A stretch of 64,000 nt of DNA, taken from assembly GCF_027497195.1 (NCBI RefSeq), contig NZ_CP114905.1, positions 8,162,001 through 8,226,000 on the forward strand, written 5' to 3'. Under the pieces are notes generated by a model, which had not been told where the DNA came from, did not search any database, and was given only the letters and a program-made list of their open reading frames with translations. This DNA comes from Streptomyces sp. WMMC500 (GTDB lineage Bacteria > Actinomycetota > Actinomycetes > Streptomycetales > Streptomycetaceae). How positions within the stretch are numbered: the stretch's first letter is position 1; each line of letters starts with the position of its first letter. Below are positions 26,052 through 33,414 of the stretch, piece after piece. The translations under genes were made by a program, and so were the position numbers.

Positions 26052-27014
26052 ATGAGTGAAGTCCTCGTCTACGTCGACCACGTCGACGGCGCCGTGCGCA
26101 AGCCGACGCTGGAGCTGCTGACCCTCGCCCGCCGGATCGGCGACCCGGTCGCCGTCCACCTGGGCACCGGCGTCGAGGCCGCGGCGCCCGTGCTCGCGGA
26201 GCACGGCGCGGTGCGCGTGCTGACCGCCGACGCCGCCGAGTTCGCCGACTACCTCGTCGTCCCGAAGGTCGACGCGCTGAAGGCCGCGTACGACGCCGTG
26301 CAGCCGGCCGCCGTGCTGCTGCCGTCCTCGGTGGAGGGCAAGGAGATCGGCGCCCGCCTCGCGGTCCGGATCGGTTCCGGCATCATCACCGACGCCGTGG
26401 ACGTCAAGGCCGGCGACGACGGGCCGGTCACCACGCAGGCCGTGTTCGCCGCCGCCTTCACCACCCGGTCCCGCGTCTCGCGCGGCACCCCGGTCATCAC
26501 CGTCAAGCCCAACTCCGCCGCCCCCGAGGCCGCGCCCGTCGAGAGCGCGGTGGAGCAGTTGACGTTCGGCTTCGGCGAGTCCGCGGCCGGCACGAAGGTC
26601 GTCGGCCGGACGCCGCGCGAGTCGACGGGCCGCCCCGAGCTGACCGAGGCGGCGATCGTCGTCTCCGGCGGCCGGGGCGTCAACGGCGCCGAGAACTTCC
26701 GCCTCATCGAGGAGCTGGCCGACTCCCTCGGCGCCGCCGTCGGCGCCTCCCGGGCGGCGGTGGACGCGGGCTGGTACCCCCACTCGCACCAGGTCGGCCA
26801 GACCGGCAAGACGGTCTCGCCGCAGCTCTACATCGCGGCCGGCATCTCCGGCGCGATCCAGCACCGGGCCGGCATGCAGACCTCGAAGACGATCGTGGCC
26901 GTGAACAAGGACAACGAGGCGCCGATCTTCGACCTCGTGGACTACGGCGTGGTCGGCGACCTGTTCACGGTCGTGCCGCAGCTCACCGGGGAGGTCCGGG
27001 CCCGCAAGGGCTGA
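26052..27014 (+). CDS. etfA: Electron transfer flavoprotein alpha subunit
   Basis: 320 aa. The N-terminal domain I is [13 protein letters not shown]...; the C-terminal FAD domain has the family signature [60 protein letters not shown] (FAD pyrophosphate), and [20 protein letters not shown]. It lies 60 nt after etfB on the same strand with a GCAGGAG ribosome site, and a strong terminator follows, so etfBA is a closed two-gene operon. Confidence 0.95.
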   Translation: MSEVLVYVDHVDGAVRKPTLELLTLARRIGDPVAVHLGTGVEAAAPVLAEHGAVRVLTADAAEFADYLVVPKVDALKAAYDAVQPAAVLLPSSVEGKEIGARLAVRIGSGIITDAVDVKAGDDGPVTTQAVFAAAFTTRSRVSRGTPVITVKPNSAAPEAAPVESAVEQLTFGFGESAAGTKVVGRTPRESTGRPELTEAAIVVSGGRGVNGAENFRLIEELADSLGAAVGASRAAVDAGWYPHSHQVGQTGKTVSPQLYIAAGISGAIQHRAGMQTSKTIVAVNKDNEAPIFDLVDYGVVGDLFTVVPQLTGEVRARKG

Positions 27015-27058
27015 CCGGCCGGGGCGGCTCGCCGCGCCCGCCGTTGCTCACTGCCGAG

Positions 27059-27090
27059 CGGAAGGGCCCGCGGTTCCGCGGGCCCTTCCG
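27059..27090 (+). terminator. Strong terminator after etfBA
   Basis: Perfect inverted repeat of 15 bp (GGAAGGGCCCGCGG / CCGCGGGCCCTTCC, flanked by one further pair) around TT, 45 nt after the etfA stop. The innermost pairs must open for a 4-nt loop. Confidence 0.85.
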
Positions 27091-27186
27091 CGTGCCCGGA
27101 CGCCGCGGGGAGGGCCCGGCGTTGCCGCCGGGGCGCCGCGGTGACGCCGTGGTCGGGGGTGTGCCGTGCGTGGGAGGATGCGGCGC

Positions 27187-28077
27187 ATGAGCGGGAGCGG
27201 TGGCGCGAGCCCGTACGCCTGGCTGCCGCGGGGCGCGCGGGATTGGAGTCCGCCCTACGGCGGCGTGCCGGGCACGTGGCCGCGGTTCACGGCGGCGTAC
27301 GCGCTGCTGGTGCTGCTGCGGATCACCGGGGACGTGCCGGTGCCGTGGCTGCTCGGGGCGGCGGCCTTGGTGGGCACCGCGAGCGCGGCGGGGTACCGGC
27401 TGCGCCGGCGCGGCTTCCGGCCGCGGGGCGGCAGTTGGGTGGTCGCCGGGCCGGGTGCGGCGTCGCTGGTGGTTCCGGCCGGTGCCGCGGGGGCGGCGGT
27501 GCGTACGACGGTCGCGGGCGGGGGCCGGGTCCTCGGCGGGGCACAGGCGGCGTCCGCGCTGCACGGGGCGGAGGCGCTGCTGCGCTCGGCGGGCCGGGAC
27601 CCGGCGGCGCTCGCGGCGGTCGGTTCCGGACCGCGGCGGGACGGCGGTGCGCAGTACGTCGTGTACGACGAGCGCGCGGCTTTCGTGCTACGGGCCGATG
27701 GCCCCGGCGCCCCCGGCGCTCCGCCCGCGGGCCGGCCGGGCGGGAAGCCGGAGCGGGGCGCCGGCGCCCGGCAGCGGGCGCTGCTCACCGACGTGGCCGC
27801 GGAGTTGGGCACCGAGGTGCCGCCGCCGGACGGCGCGGGCGGCCCCGGTGACGTACCGGACGCGCTGTCGCCCGCCGGGCGCGCCGCGGCGTCCCTCGCG
27901 GCGTCGGCCGCCGCGGCCGGCGGGCCGCCGCTGCCGGGCACGGATCCCGACGTACGTCCCCTGCCCTGGCCGCCGCACCGCACCGCCGCCGCGACGGCGG
28001 ACAGTGTGCTGCGCCTGGTGACGTTCGCCGTGCCGGTCGCGCTGTGGACCGCCTGGCTCGCCGGCGCCTGGTCCTGA
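27187..28077 (+). CDS. Membrane protein of unknown function (tail-anchored, two N-terminal spans)
   Basis: 296 aa from ATG at 27187 with GGGAGGA 9 nt upstream; ATGs 9 and 21 nt earlier exist. The N-terminus is Gly/Pro/Trp-rich (SPYAWLPRGARDWSPPYG), then two spans (FTAAYALLVLLRITGDVPVP, LGAAALVGTASAAGYRL). A long soluble part rich in Ala, Gly and Pro carries QYVVYDERAAFVLRADGPG, and a last span lies at the C-terminus (LVTFAVPVALWTAWLAGAW). No family is recognised. It is 110 nt after the etfA terminator and transcribed in the same direction. Confidence 0.7.
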   Translation: MSGSGGASPYAWLPRGARDWSPPYGGVPGTWPRFTAAYALLVLLRITGDVPVPWLLGAAALVGTASAAGYRLRRRGFRPRGGSWVVAGPGAASLVVPAGAAGAAVRTTVAGGGRVLGGAQAASALHGAEALLRSAGRDPAALAAVGSGPRRDGGAQYVVYDERAAFVLRADGPGAPGAPPAGRPGGKPERGAGARQRALLTDVAAELGTEVPPPDGAGGPGDVPDALSPAGRAAASLAASAAAAGGPPLPGTDPDVRPLPWPPHRTAAATADSVLRLVTFAVPVALWTAWLAGAWS

Positions 28078-28107
28078 GGACGCGGGCCCCTCGGCGCCCG
28101 GCGGCCG

Positions 28108-28156
28108 TTGACGCGCACCGGAGGCCCGGATACGTTCGATTCAACTTTTTGTTGAA
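28108..28156 (+). promoter_or_regulatory. Vegetative promoter with overlapping operator, upstream of the DUF6986 gene
   Basis: TTGACG (28108-28113) and TACGTT (28131-28136) with exactly 17 nt between them. A perfect inverted repeat TTCAAC-N5-GTTGAA (28140-28156) follows and covers the expected start site. This is the arrangement of a repressor-controlled promoter; the dyad resembles operators of IclR-family regulators, which is inference. No such regulator gene is adjacent. Confidence 0.7.
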
Positions 28157-28170
28157 ATCCGGGAGGGCGC

Positions 28171-29496
28171 ATGGTGGCGCAGGACGACTCGGCCGCGACG
28201 TCGATCGGCGCCCCCGTACGGGCCCGGATCGCCGCCTCCCTCGCCCCCGTCGACGCCGAACTCGCCCGCCGGTACCCCGGCGACCCCGGCACCCGCCAGC
28301 CGGTGCACACCGTCTACGTCCCCGCCGACGCCTTCGGCGCCCGTACCGTACGGGAGTGGGGCCGGCGGGCCCTCGACGCGCTCGACGCGCACGCGCCCGA
28401 CGCCGCCGTGCTCGCCGCCGCGCTCGGGCTGCAAGAAGGCGCGGCGGCTGAGGTGTACGACCGGGTGCGCGCCAAGCTCGTGCGCGAGCCGGTCGAGGAC
28501 CTGCGGATCGACTTCGAGGACGGGTACGGCCCGCGCCCCGACGACGAGGAGGACGCCGCGGCCGTGGCCGCCGCCCATCTGGTCGCGGACGCCGTCGCCG
28601 AGGACGGCGCGCCGCCGTACGTCGGCATCCGCGCCAAGTGCCTGGAGGCCGCCGTCCGCGACCGCGGGATCCGCACGCTCGACCTCTTCCTCACCGCGCT
28701 GCTGCGGGCCGGCGGCGGCGCGCTGCCGGACGGGCTGGTGCTGACGCTGCCGAAGGTCACGTACCCGGAGCAGGTGAGCGCGATGGCCGCGCTCCTGGAG
28801 GAGTTCGAGCGGGCGCACGGCCTCGCGGCGGGGCGGCTCGGCTTCGAGGTCCAGATCGAGACGACGCAGGCGATCCTCGGCGCGGACGGCCGGGCCACAG
28901 TGGCGCGGATGATCGACGCGGCGGGCGGGCGGGCGACGGGGCTGCACTACGGGACGTTCGACTACAGCGCGGCGTGCGGGGTGGGCGCGGCGTACCAGTC
29001 GATGGACCACCCGGTGGCGGACCACGCGAAGGCCGTGATGCAGGTGGCCGCGGCGGGCACGGGGGTACGGCTCTCCGACGGCTCGGTGAACGTGCTGCCG
29101 GTGGGCGACACGGCGCGGGTGCACGCGGCCTGGCGGCTGCACCACGGGCTGGTGCGGCGGTCGTTGGCGCGCGCGTACTACCAGGGGTGGGACATGCACC
29201 CGGGCCAGTTGCCGACGCGGTACGCGGCGGTGTACGCGTTCTGCCGGGAGGGCCTGGACGCGGCGTGCGCCCGGCTGGCGGCGTACGCGGAGCGGGGGGC
29301 CGGCGCGGGCGGCGGGGCCGGGGGCGCACCCGTGGTTCCCGACGTACTCGACGAACCGGCGACGGCGCGGGCGCTCAGCGGCCACCTGCTGCGGGGGCTG
29401 GACTGCGGGGCGGTGGACGCGGCGGAGGTCACCGAGCGGACGGGACTGGGGCGTGCGGACCTGGACGCGCTGGCGGGACGTCTGCCGCGGGCGTGA
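28171..29496 (+). CDS. DUF6986 (HpcH/HpaI aldolase / citrate lyase superfamily)
   Basis: 441 aa with GGGAGG upstream of ATG 28171. It resembles citrate lyase beta / HpcH-HpaI TIM-barrel enzymes: LRIDFEDGYG (Asp and Glu that bind Mg2+), VGIRAKCLE (catalytic Arg), GFEVQIETTQAI (metal Glu) and ATGLHYGTFDYSAAC. Actinobacterial members are named DUF6986. Such enzymes cleave or form C-C bonds of 2-oxo or CoA-linked acids. Many relatives lie near purine/glyoxylate catabolism genes, which would suit the inducible promoter upstream, but no such genes are visible here, so the substrate is open. Confidence 0.82.
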   Translation: MVAQDDSAATSIGAPVRARIAASLAPVDAELARRYPGDPGTRQPVHTVYVPADAFGARTVREWGRRALDALDAHAPDAAVLAAALGLQEGAAAEVYDRVRAKLVREPVEDLRIDFEDGYGPRPDDEEDAAAVAAAHLVADAVAEDGAPPYVGIRAKCLEAAVRDRGIRTLDLFLTALLRAGGGALPDGLVLTLPKVTYPEQVSAMAALLEEFERAHGLAAGRLGFEVQIETTQAILGADGRATVARMIDAAGGRATGLHYGTFDYSAACGVGAAYQSMDHPVADHAKAVMQVAAAGTGVRLSDGSVNVLPVGDTARVHAAWRLHHGLVRRSLARAYYQGWDMHPGQLPTRYAAVYAFCREGLDAACARLAAYAERGAGAGGGAGGAPVVPDVLDEPATARALSGHLLRGLDCGAVDAAEVTERTGLGRADLDALAGRLPRA

Positions 29497-29566
29497 GGGC
29501 GGGGTCCGGCGGGCGTTCGGCGGACCCGGCTCCGGTACGGGGCCGGCCTGCTGCCGGCGAAGCGTG

Positions 29567-29609
29567 CTTGTCGGAGGGGCGGCCTACCCTTGGGCGGGAG
29601 TGCGGGGGA
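29567..29609. repeat. Interspersed repeat, copy 2 (inverted)
   Basis: It is the reverse complement of 22937-22979 with two base changes in about 40 and again lies shortly after a stop codon (29496). The core in this orientation contains GGGCGGCCTACCCTTGGGCG. Confidence 0.6.
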
Positions 29610-29664
29610 CGAGTGACGTGTGACGAGTGCGGGGGAGGCGCGCCCTGGTGCCCGGCGGGGCGGG

Positions 29665-29721
29665 GCCTGACGCGGCCCGGGCCGGCCTGGCCTGACGCGG
29701 CCGGCGTGGCCTGACGCGGCC
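29665..29721. repeat. Three direct repeats of a 13-mer
   Basis: GCCTGACGCGGCC occurs at 29665-29677, 29690-29702 and 29709-29721, in the intergenic space between convergent genes. No gene is seen in 29497-29778; the rest is GC-rich with no clear function. Confidence 0.6.
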
Positions 29722-29778
29722 CGGGACGCGGGCGGGGCCGCGCACCGCGGGGTGCCGGGCCCGGTGGGGGCGGGCCGG

Positions 29779-30990
29779 TCACGGCGTCGGCGCCGCCCGG
29801 AGCAGGCCGCGGCGGGCGAGTCCGGCGTACAGGTCGCGTATGCCCGCCTCCCACGGCGGCGCCTGCTCGCTGGTGGTGACGGTGTTGCGCAGGGTGCCGA
29901 GCAGCGGGGTGGAGATCTCCACGACGTCCCCCTCACGGTGGGTGAAGCCGCTGCCGGGGGCGCCGCGGTCCGCGGTGGGCGCGAAGAGCGTGCCGGTGAA
30001 CAGCACGACGCCGTCGGGGTATTGGTGGCGGCGGTTCACGGCCTGGGCGACCAGGGTCTCCAGCGGGCGGCTGATGCGCGCCATGTCGGAGGAGTCGCGC
30101 AGGACGATGCCGTCGTCGCCCCGCACCGCCAGGGCGATCGTCGCGTCGCGTACGGAGTCGACGGTGAAGCCGTCGCCGACGAGGCGGACGAACGGGCCGA
30201 GGGCGGTGGAGGCGTTGTTGTCCTTCGCCTGGGGCAGCAGGAGGGCGCTGCGGCCCTCGACGTCGCGGAGGTTCACGTCGTTGCCCAGGGTGACGCCCGC
30301 GATGCGGCCGTCCGAGGCGACGACGAGGACCAGTTCGGGCTCGGGGTTGTTCCACTCGGAGACCTCGGCCACGCCGATCCGCGCCCCGTACCCCACGGCC
30401 GACAGCACCGGCCCCTTGGTGAAGATCTCCGCGTCGGGCCCGAGCCCGACCTCCAGGTACTGCGACCACAGGCCCTGTTCGCGCAGCCACGCCAGCAGCT
30501 CGACGGCCTCCGGGCTGCCGGCCCGTACGGTCTCCAGCCGGGTGCCGAGCCGGGCGCCGATCCGCGCGCGGATCTCGTCCGCCGAGGCGGCGACGCCACC
30601 GGCGCGCTCCTCGATGACCCGCTCCATCATGCTGTCCGCGAACGTCACCCCGGCCGCCTTGAGCACCTGGAGGTCCACCGGTGCCAGCAGCCGCGCCCGG
30701 TCCGCGTCCCCGGCGGCGGTGGCCGCCAGCACTTCGCCGAGCGGCCAGCTCCGCCCGTCCGCCGCGCCGCGGACGCGGGCGGCGGCGTCGGGGTGCTCCA
30801 GCAGGTCCGAGACGGTCGGCCCGAGGGCGGTGACGTCGACGAGGACGTCGCCGCGGACGGTCACCAGGCTGGGGCCGCCGTCCGCGGGGTCGAGGAGGCG
30901 GCCGACCAGAAGGGCGGCGTCCGCGTCGGTGGGCAGGACGCCCGCGGGAAGGACCTCGGCGGGGGTGGAAGCGATCTCACGTGAGGCCAT
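29779..30990 (-). CDS. Fumarylacetoacetate hydrolase-family enzyme (2-keto-3-deoxy-sugar-acid dehydratase-like)
   Basis: 403 aa from ATG at 30990; a longer form from 31056 is possible but has no better ribosome site. The C-terminal FAH domain has LKAAGVTFADSMMERVIEER, EIFTKGPVLSAVGYGARIGV, EVSEWNNPEPELVLVV (acidic metal ligands) and GRSALLLPQAKDNNASTALG. The length and the long N-terminal part match the branch that includes 2-keto-3-deoxy-pentonate dehydratases rather than true fumarylacetoacetase. That reading fits the neighbouring LacI repressor and sugar genes. It is 157 nt downstream of the LacI gene on the same strand. Confidence 0.8.
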   Translation of the reverse strand: MASREIASTPAEVLPAGVLPTDADAALLVGRLLDPADGGPSLVTVRGDVLVDVTALGPTVSDLLEHPDAAARVRGAADGRSWPLGEVLAATAAGDADRARLLAPVDLQVLKAAGVTFADSMMERVIEERAGGVAASADEIRARIGARLGTRLETVRAGSPEAVELLAWLREQGLWSQYLEVGLGPDAEIFTKGPVLSAVGYGARIGVAEVSEWNNPEPELVLVVASDGRIAGVTLGNDVNLRDVEGRSALLLPQAKDNNASTALGPFVRLVGDGFTVDSVRDATIALAVRGDDGIVLRDSSDMARISRPLETLVAQAVNRRHQYPDGVVLFTGTLFAPTADRGAPGSGFTHREGDVVEISTPLLGTLRNTVTTSEQAPPWEAGIRDLYAGLARRGLLRAAPTP

Positions 30991-31147
30991 GGGGATCCGG
31001 CCTTTCTGTGCGCGTGGCGGCGTGCTCGTGCTGACTTCGCATGATGATCGGAACACGGCCGCCGGGGAAAGGGGGAGCCCCCGGCCGGAGCTCTGCGGAC
31101 CCGCGGGGCTCTCCGCCGACGTGCCACGCCGCTCCGGGCGCGCCGCC

Positions 31148-32188
31148 TCAGTCCGCGGGCGGGCGTTCGCCCGAGCCGCGGGGGATCAGCCGCGTCGGCA
31201 GCACCAGCCGCTCCGGGTCGCCGGCCGCGCCCTCGAGCCGCTGGAAGAGCCGGGCCGCCGCGCGCCTGCCCAGCTCCGCCGGGTCCTGGGCGACGACGGT
31301 GATCCCGGGGGAGAGCAGGTCGGCCATCTCGAAGTCGTCGAAGCCGACGAGCGCCGCCGTCCGGCCGCCGGCCGTCAGCGTGCGCACCGCGGTGACGGTC
31401 ACCCGGTTGTTGCCGGTGAACAGGGCGGTCACCGGATCGGGGCCCGACGTCATCCGTACGCACTCCGCCGCCACCCGCGCCGGCTCCGTGCTGCCCAGCG
31501 AGGTCCACGTCCCTGCCACCGGCAGCCCGGCGTCCGCCATCGCCGCCCGGTAGCCGCGCAGCCGCTCGGCGGCGGTGTGGATGCGGGGGTGGTCGCCGAT
31601 GAAGCCGATCCGGCGGTGCCCGTACCCGACGAGGTGCTCGACCGCTTGGCGGGCGCCGCCGTAGTTGTCGGACAGCACGGTGTCGGCGCTGACCCGCCCC
31701 GGCGGCCGGTCGACGAACACGGCGGCCACGCCGGCGGCCAGCTCGGGTTCCAGATAGCGGTGGTCGGTGCTGGCCGGGACGACGACCAGCCCGTCCACGC
31801 GGCGCGCGCACAGCGCGAGCACCAACTCCTCCTCCCGCGCGGGGTCCTCGCCGCTGGAGCCGTGGATGAGCAGGGAGCCGTGCGCGCGGGCGACCTCCTC
31901 GACGGCCCCGCTCAGCGGCGCGTAGAACGGGTCGGCCAGGTCCTCCAGCACCAACCCGACGGTGGCGGTGCGGCCCTTGCGCAGGATGCGCGCGCTGTCG
32001 TTGCGGCGGAAGCCGAGCGCGTCGATGGCGTCCCGCACCCGCCGCTCGGTCGCCTGCGTGACGCCGGGCTCGCCGTTGACCACCCGCGAGACGGTCTTGA
32101 GGCCGACGCCCGCGCGTGCGGCGACGTCCTTCATCGTCGGACGGCTGCCGTAGCGGGGCCGCTGCGGGCCGGGAAGGTGATCGGACAC
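31148..32188 (-). CDS. LacI-family transcriptional regulator
   Basis: 346 aa from GTG at 32188. The N-terminal helix-turn-helix is TMKDVAARAGVGLKTVSRVVNGE with hinge helix RRNDSARILRKG, preceded by an unusual 18-residue extension. The periplasmic-binding-protein-like effector domain has VGLVLEDLADPFYAPLSGAV, VDGLVVVPAS, DNYGGARQAVEHLVGYGHRRIGFI and ALVGFDDFEMADLLSPGITVV, typical of sugar sensors. A -10 (TATCAT) only 7 nt before the start implies a leaderless mRNA. The operator in its own promoter implies autorepression and control of the divergent ROK kinase. Confidence 0.92.
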   Translation of the reverse strand: MSDHLPGPQRPRYGSRPTMKDVAARAGVGLKTVSRVVNGEPGVTQATERRVRDAIDALGFRRNDSARILRKGRTATVGLVLEDLADPFYAPLSGAVEEVARAHGSLLIHGSSGEDPAREEELVLALCARRVDGLVVVPASTDHRYLEPELAAGVAAVFVDRPPGRVSADTVLSDNYGGARQAVEHLVGYGHRRIGFIGDHPRIHTAAERLRGYRAAMADAGLPVAGTWTSLGSTEPARVAAECVRMTSGPDPVTALFTGNNRVTVTAVRTLTAGGRTAALVGFDDFEMADLLSPGITVVAQDPAELGRRAAARLFQRLEGAAGDPERLVLPTRLIPRGSGERPPAD

Positions 32189-32195
32189 GCGCCCG

Positions 32196-32222
32196 ATGAT
32201 AAGGGCTAGACAACGTTGTCAC
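32196..32222 (-). promoter_or_regulatory. lacI promoter with LacI-type operator in the spacer
   Basis: On the minus strand, -35 GTGACA (32217-32222) and -10 TATCAT (32196-32201) are 16 nt apart; the start codon follows after 7 nt. The perfect 12-bp palindrome GACAACGTTGTC (32209-32220), a classical LacI-family operator, lies between them and also faces the ROK kinase gene (start 32284). Confidence 0.7.
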
Positions 32223-32283
32223 GATAGGGGCAGACTAACCGCGCACCGCATCCGCCCGCCCCGCTCCTCCAGGAGATGCCACG

Positions 32284-33258
32284 ATGGTCGCCGCCCAGCC
32301 GACCGAGCTCGTCGCCGCGCTCGACATCGGCGGTACGAAGACGGCCGCGGGCCTGGTCGACGTCGGCGGCCGGCTCCTGGCCCGGGCCCAGCGGCCGACG
32401 CCCGCCGCCGCGGACGGCGAGACGATCGCGGCGGCCGTGACCGGCGTGCTGCGCGACCTCGCCGCCGCCGACCCCGCGGGCTGGGCCCGCGCGACCGCCG
32501 TGGGCATCGGCAGTGCCGGCCCCGTGGACGCCTCGGTGGGCACCGTCAGCCCCGTCAACATCCCCGGCTGGCGCGACTACCCGCTGGTGGCCACGGTCCG
32601 CGAGGCCGCGGGCGGGCTGCCCGTGGTGCTCGTCGGCGACGGCGTCGCCATGGCCGCCGCCGAGCACTGGCAGGGCGCCGCCCGCGGCCGGTCCGCGGCG
32701 CTGTGCATGGTCGTCTCCACCGGCGTCGGCGGCGGGCTCGTCCTCGACGGCCGCCCGTACCCAGGACCCACGGGCAACTCCGGGCACATCGGCCACATCT
32801 CGGTCGACCTCGACGGCGACCCGTGCCCCTGCGGCGGGCGTGGCTGCGTGGAGCGGATCGCCTCGGGGCCCAACATCGCCCGCCGCGCGCTGGCCGCCGG
32901 CTGGACCCCGGGCCCGGACGGCGACGACACCGCCGCCGGCGTCGCCGCGGCGGCCCGGGCGGGCGACCCCGTGGCGCTCGCCTCCTTCGACCGGGCCGCC
33001 AAGGCGCTGGCGGCGGGCATCGCCGCCACCGCGACGCTGGTCGAGATCGAGGTCGCGGTGATCGGCGGCGGCGTGGCCGCAGCGGGCGAGCTGCTGTTCG
33101 CGCCGGTACGGCAGCACCTGAAGACGTACGCCGCGCTGTCGTACGCCGCCGACGTGGCGGTGGTCCCGGCACACCTCGGTACGGACGCGGGCCTGATCGG
33201 CGCCGCCGCGGCGGCGGCGCAGGAACTGGGTCTGCGGCGGTTCACCGCGCCCGGCTGA
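32284..33258 (+). CDS. ROK-family sugar kinase (glucokinase-like)
   Basis: 324 aa, divergent from the LacI gene. ATP-binding loop LDIGGTKTAAGLVD; GNSGHIGHISVD with the conserved His pair; the ROK zinc motif CPCGGRGCVE (three Cys); and VIGGGVAAAGELLFAPV at the C-terminus. No helix-turn-helix, so it is an enzyme not a repressor. It should phosphorylate a hexose in the cytosol, fitting the sugar-uptake and alpha-galactosidase genes to its right. AGGAG lies upstream of ATG. Confidence 0.88.
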   Translation: MVAAQPTELVAALDIGGTKTAAGLVDVGGRLLARAQRPTPAAADGETIAAAVTGVLRDLAAADPAGWARATAVGIGSAGPVDASVGTVSPVNIPGWRDYPLVATVREAAGGLPVVLVGDGVAMAAAEHWQGAARGRSAALCMVVSTGVGGGLVLDGRPYPGPTGNSGHIGHISVDLDGDPCPCGGRGCVERIASGPNIARRALAAGWTPGPDGDDTAAGVAAAARAGDPVALASFDRAAKALAAGIAATATLVEIEVAVIGGGVAAAGELLFAPVRQHLKTYAALSYAADVAVVPAHLGTDAGLIGAAAAAAQELGLRRFTAPG

Positions 33259-33329
33259 CGGCCGGGGGCGGTGCGGGGCAGTGGCCCGGCGCGTACGGCA
33301 GCGGGTGCTGCCGGGCCGGTGCCCCGCGG

Positions 33330-33372
33330 GCGGGTGCGGCGCCGCGTGCGTCAGGCGCGGCGGCGCACCCGC
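33330..33372. terminator. Long bidirectional terminator
   Basis: Arms 33330-33346 and 33356-33372 form a 17-bp stem with a single mismatch and a 9-nt loop, between the convergent ROK kinase and alpha-galactosidase genes. Confidence 0.8.
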
Positions 33373-33414
33373 CCCTTTCGCGGCGGTGCCTGAGCGGTGC
33401 CGCCTTACGGGGCG

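Noticed and set aside
29665..29721. CRISPR array
   Set aside because: Three 13-nt GC-rich repeats with unequal 7-12-nt gaps and no cas genes; not CRISPR.
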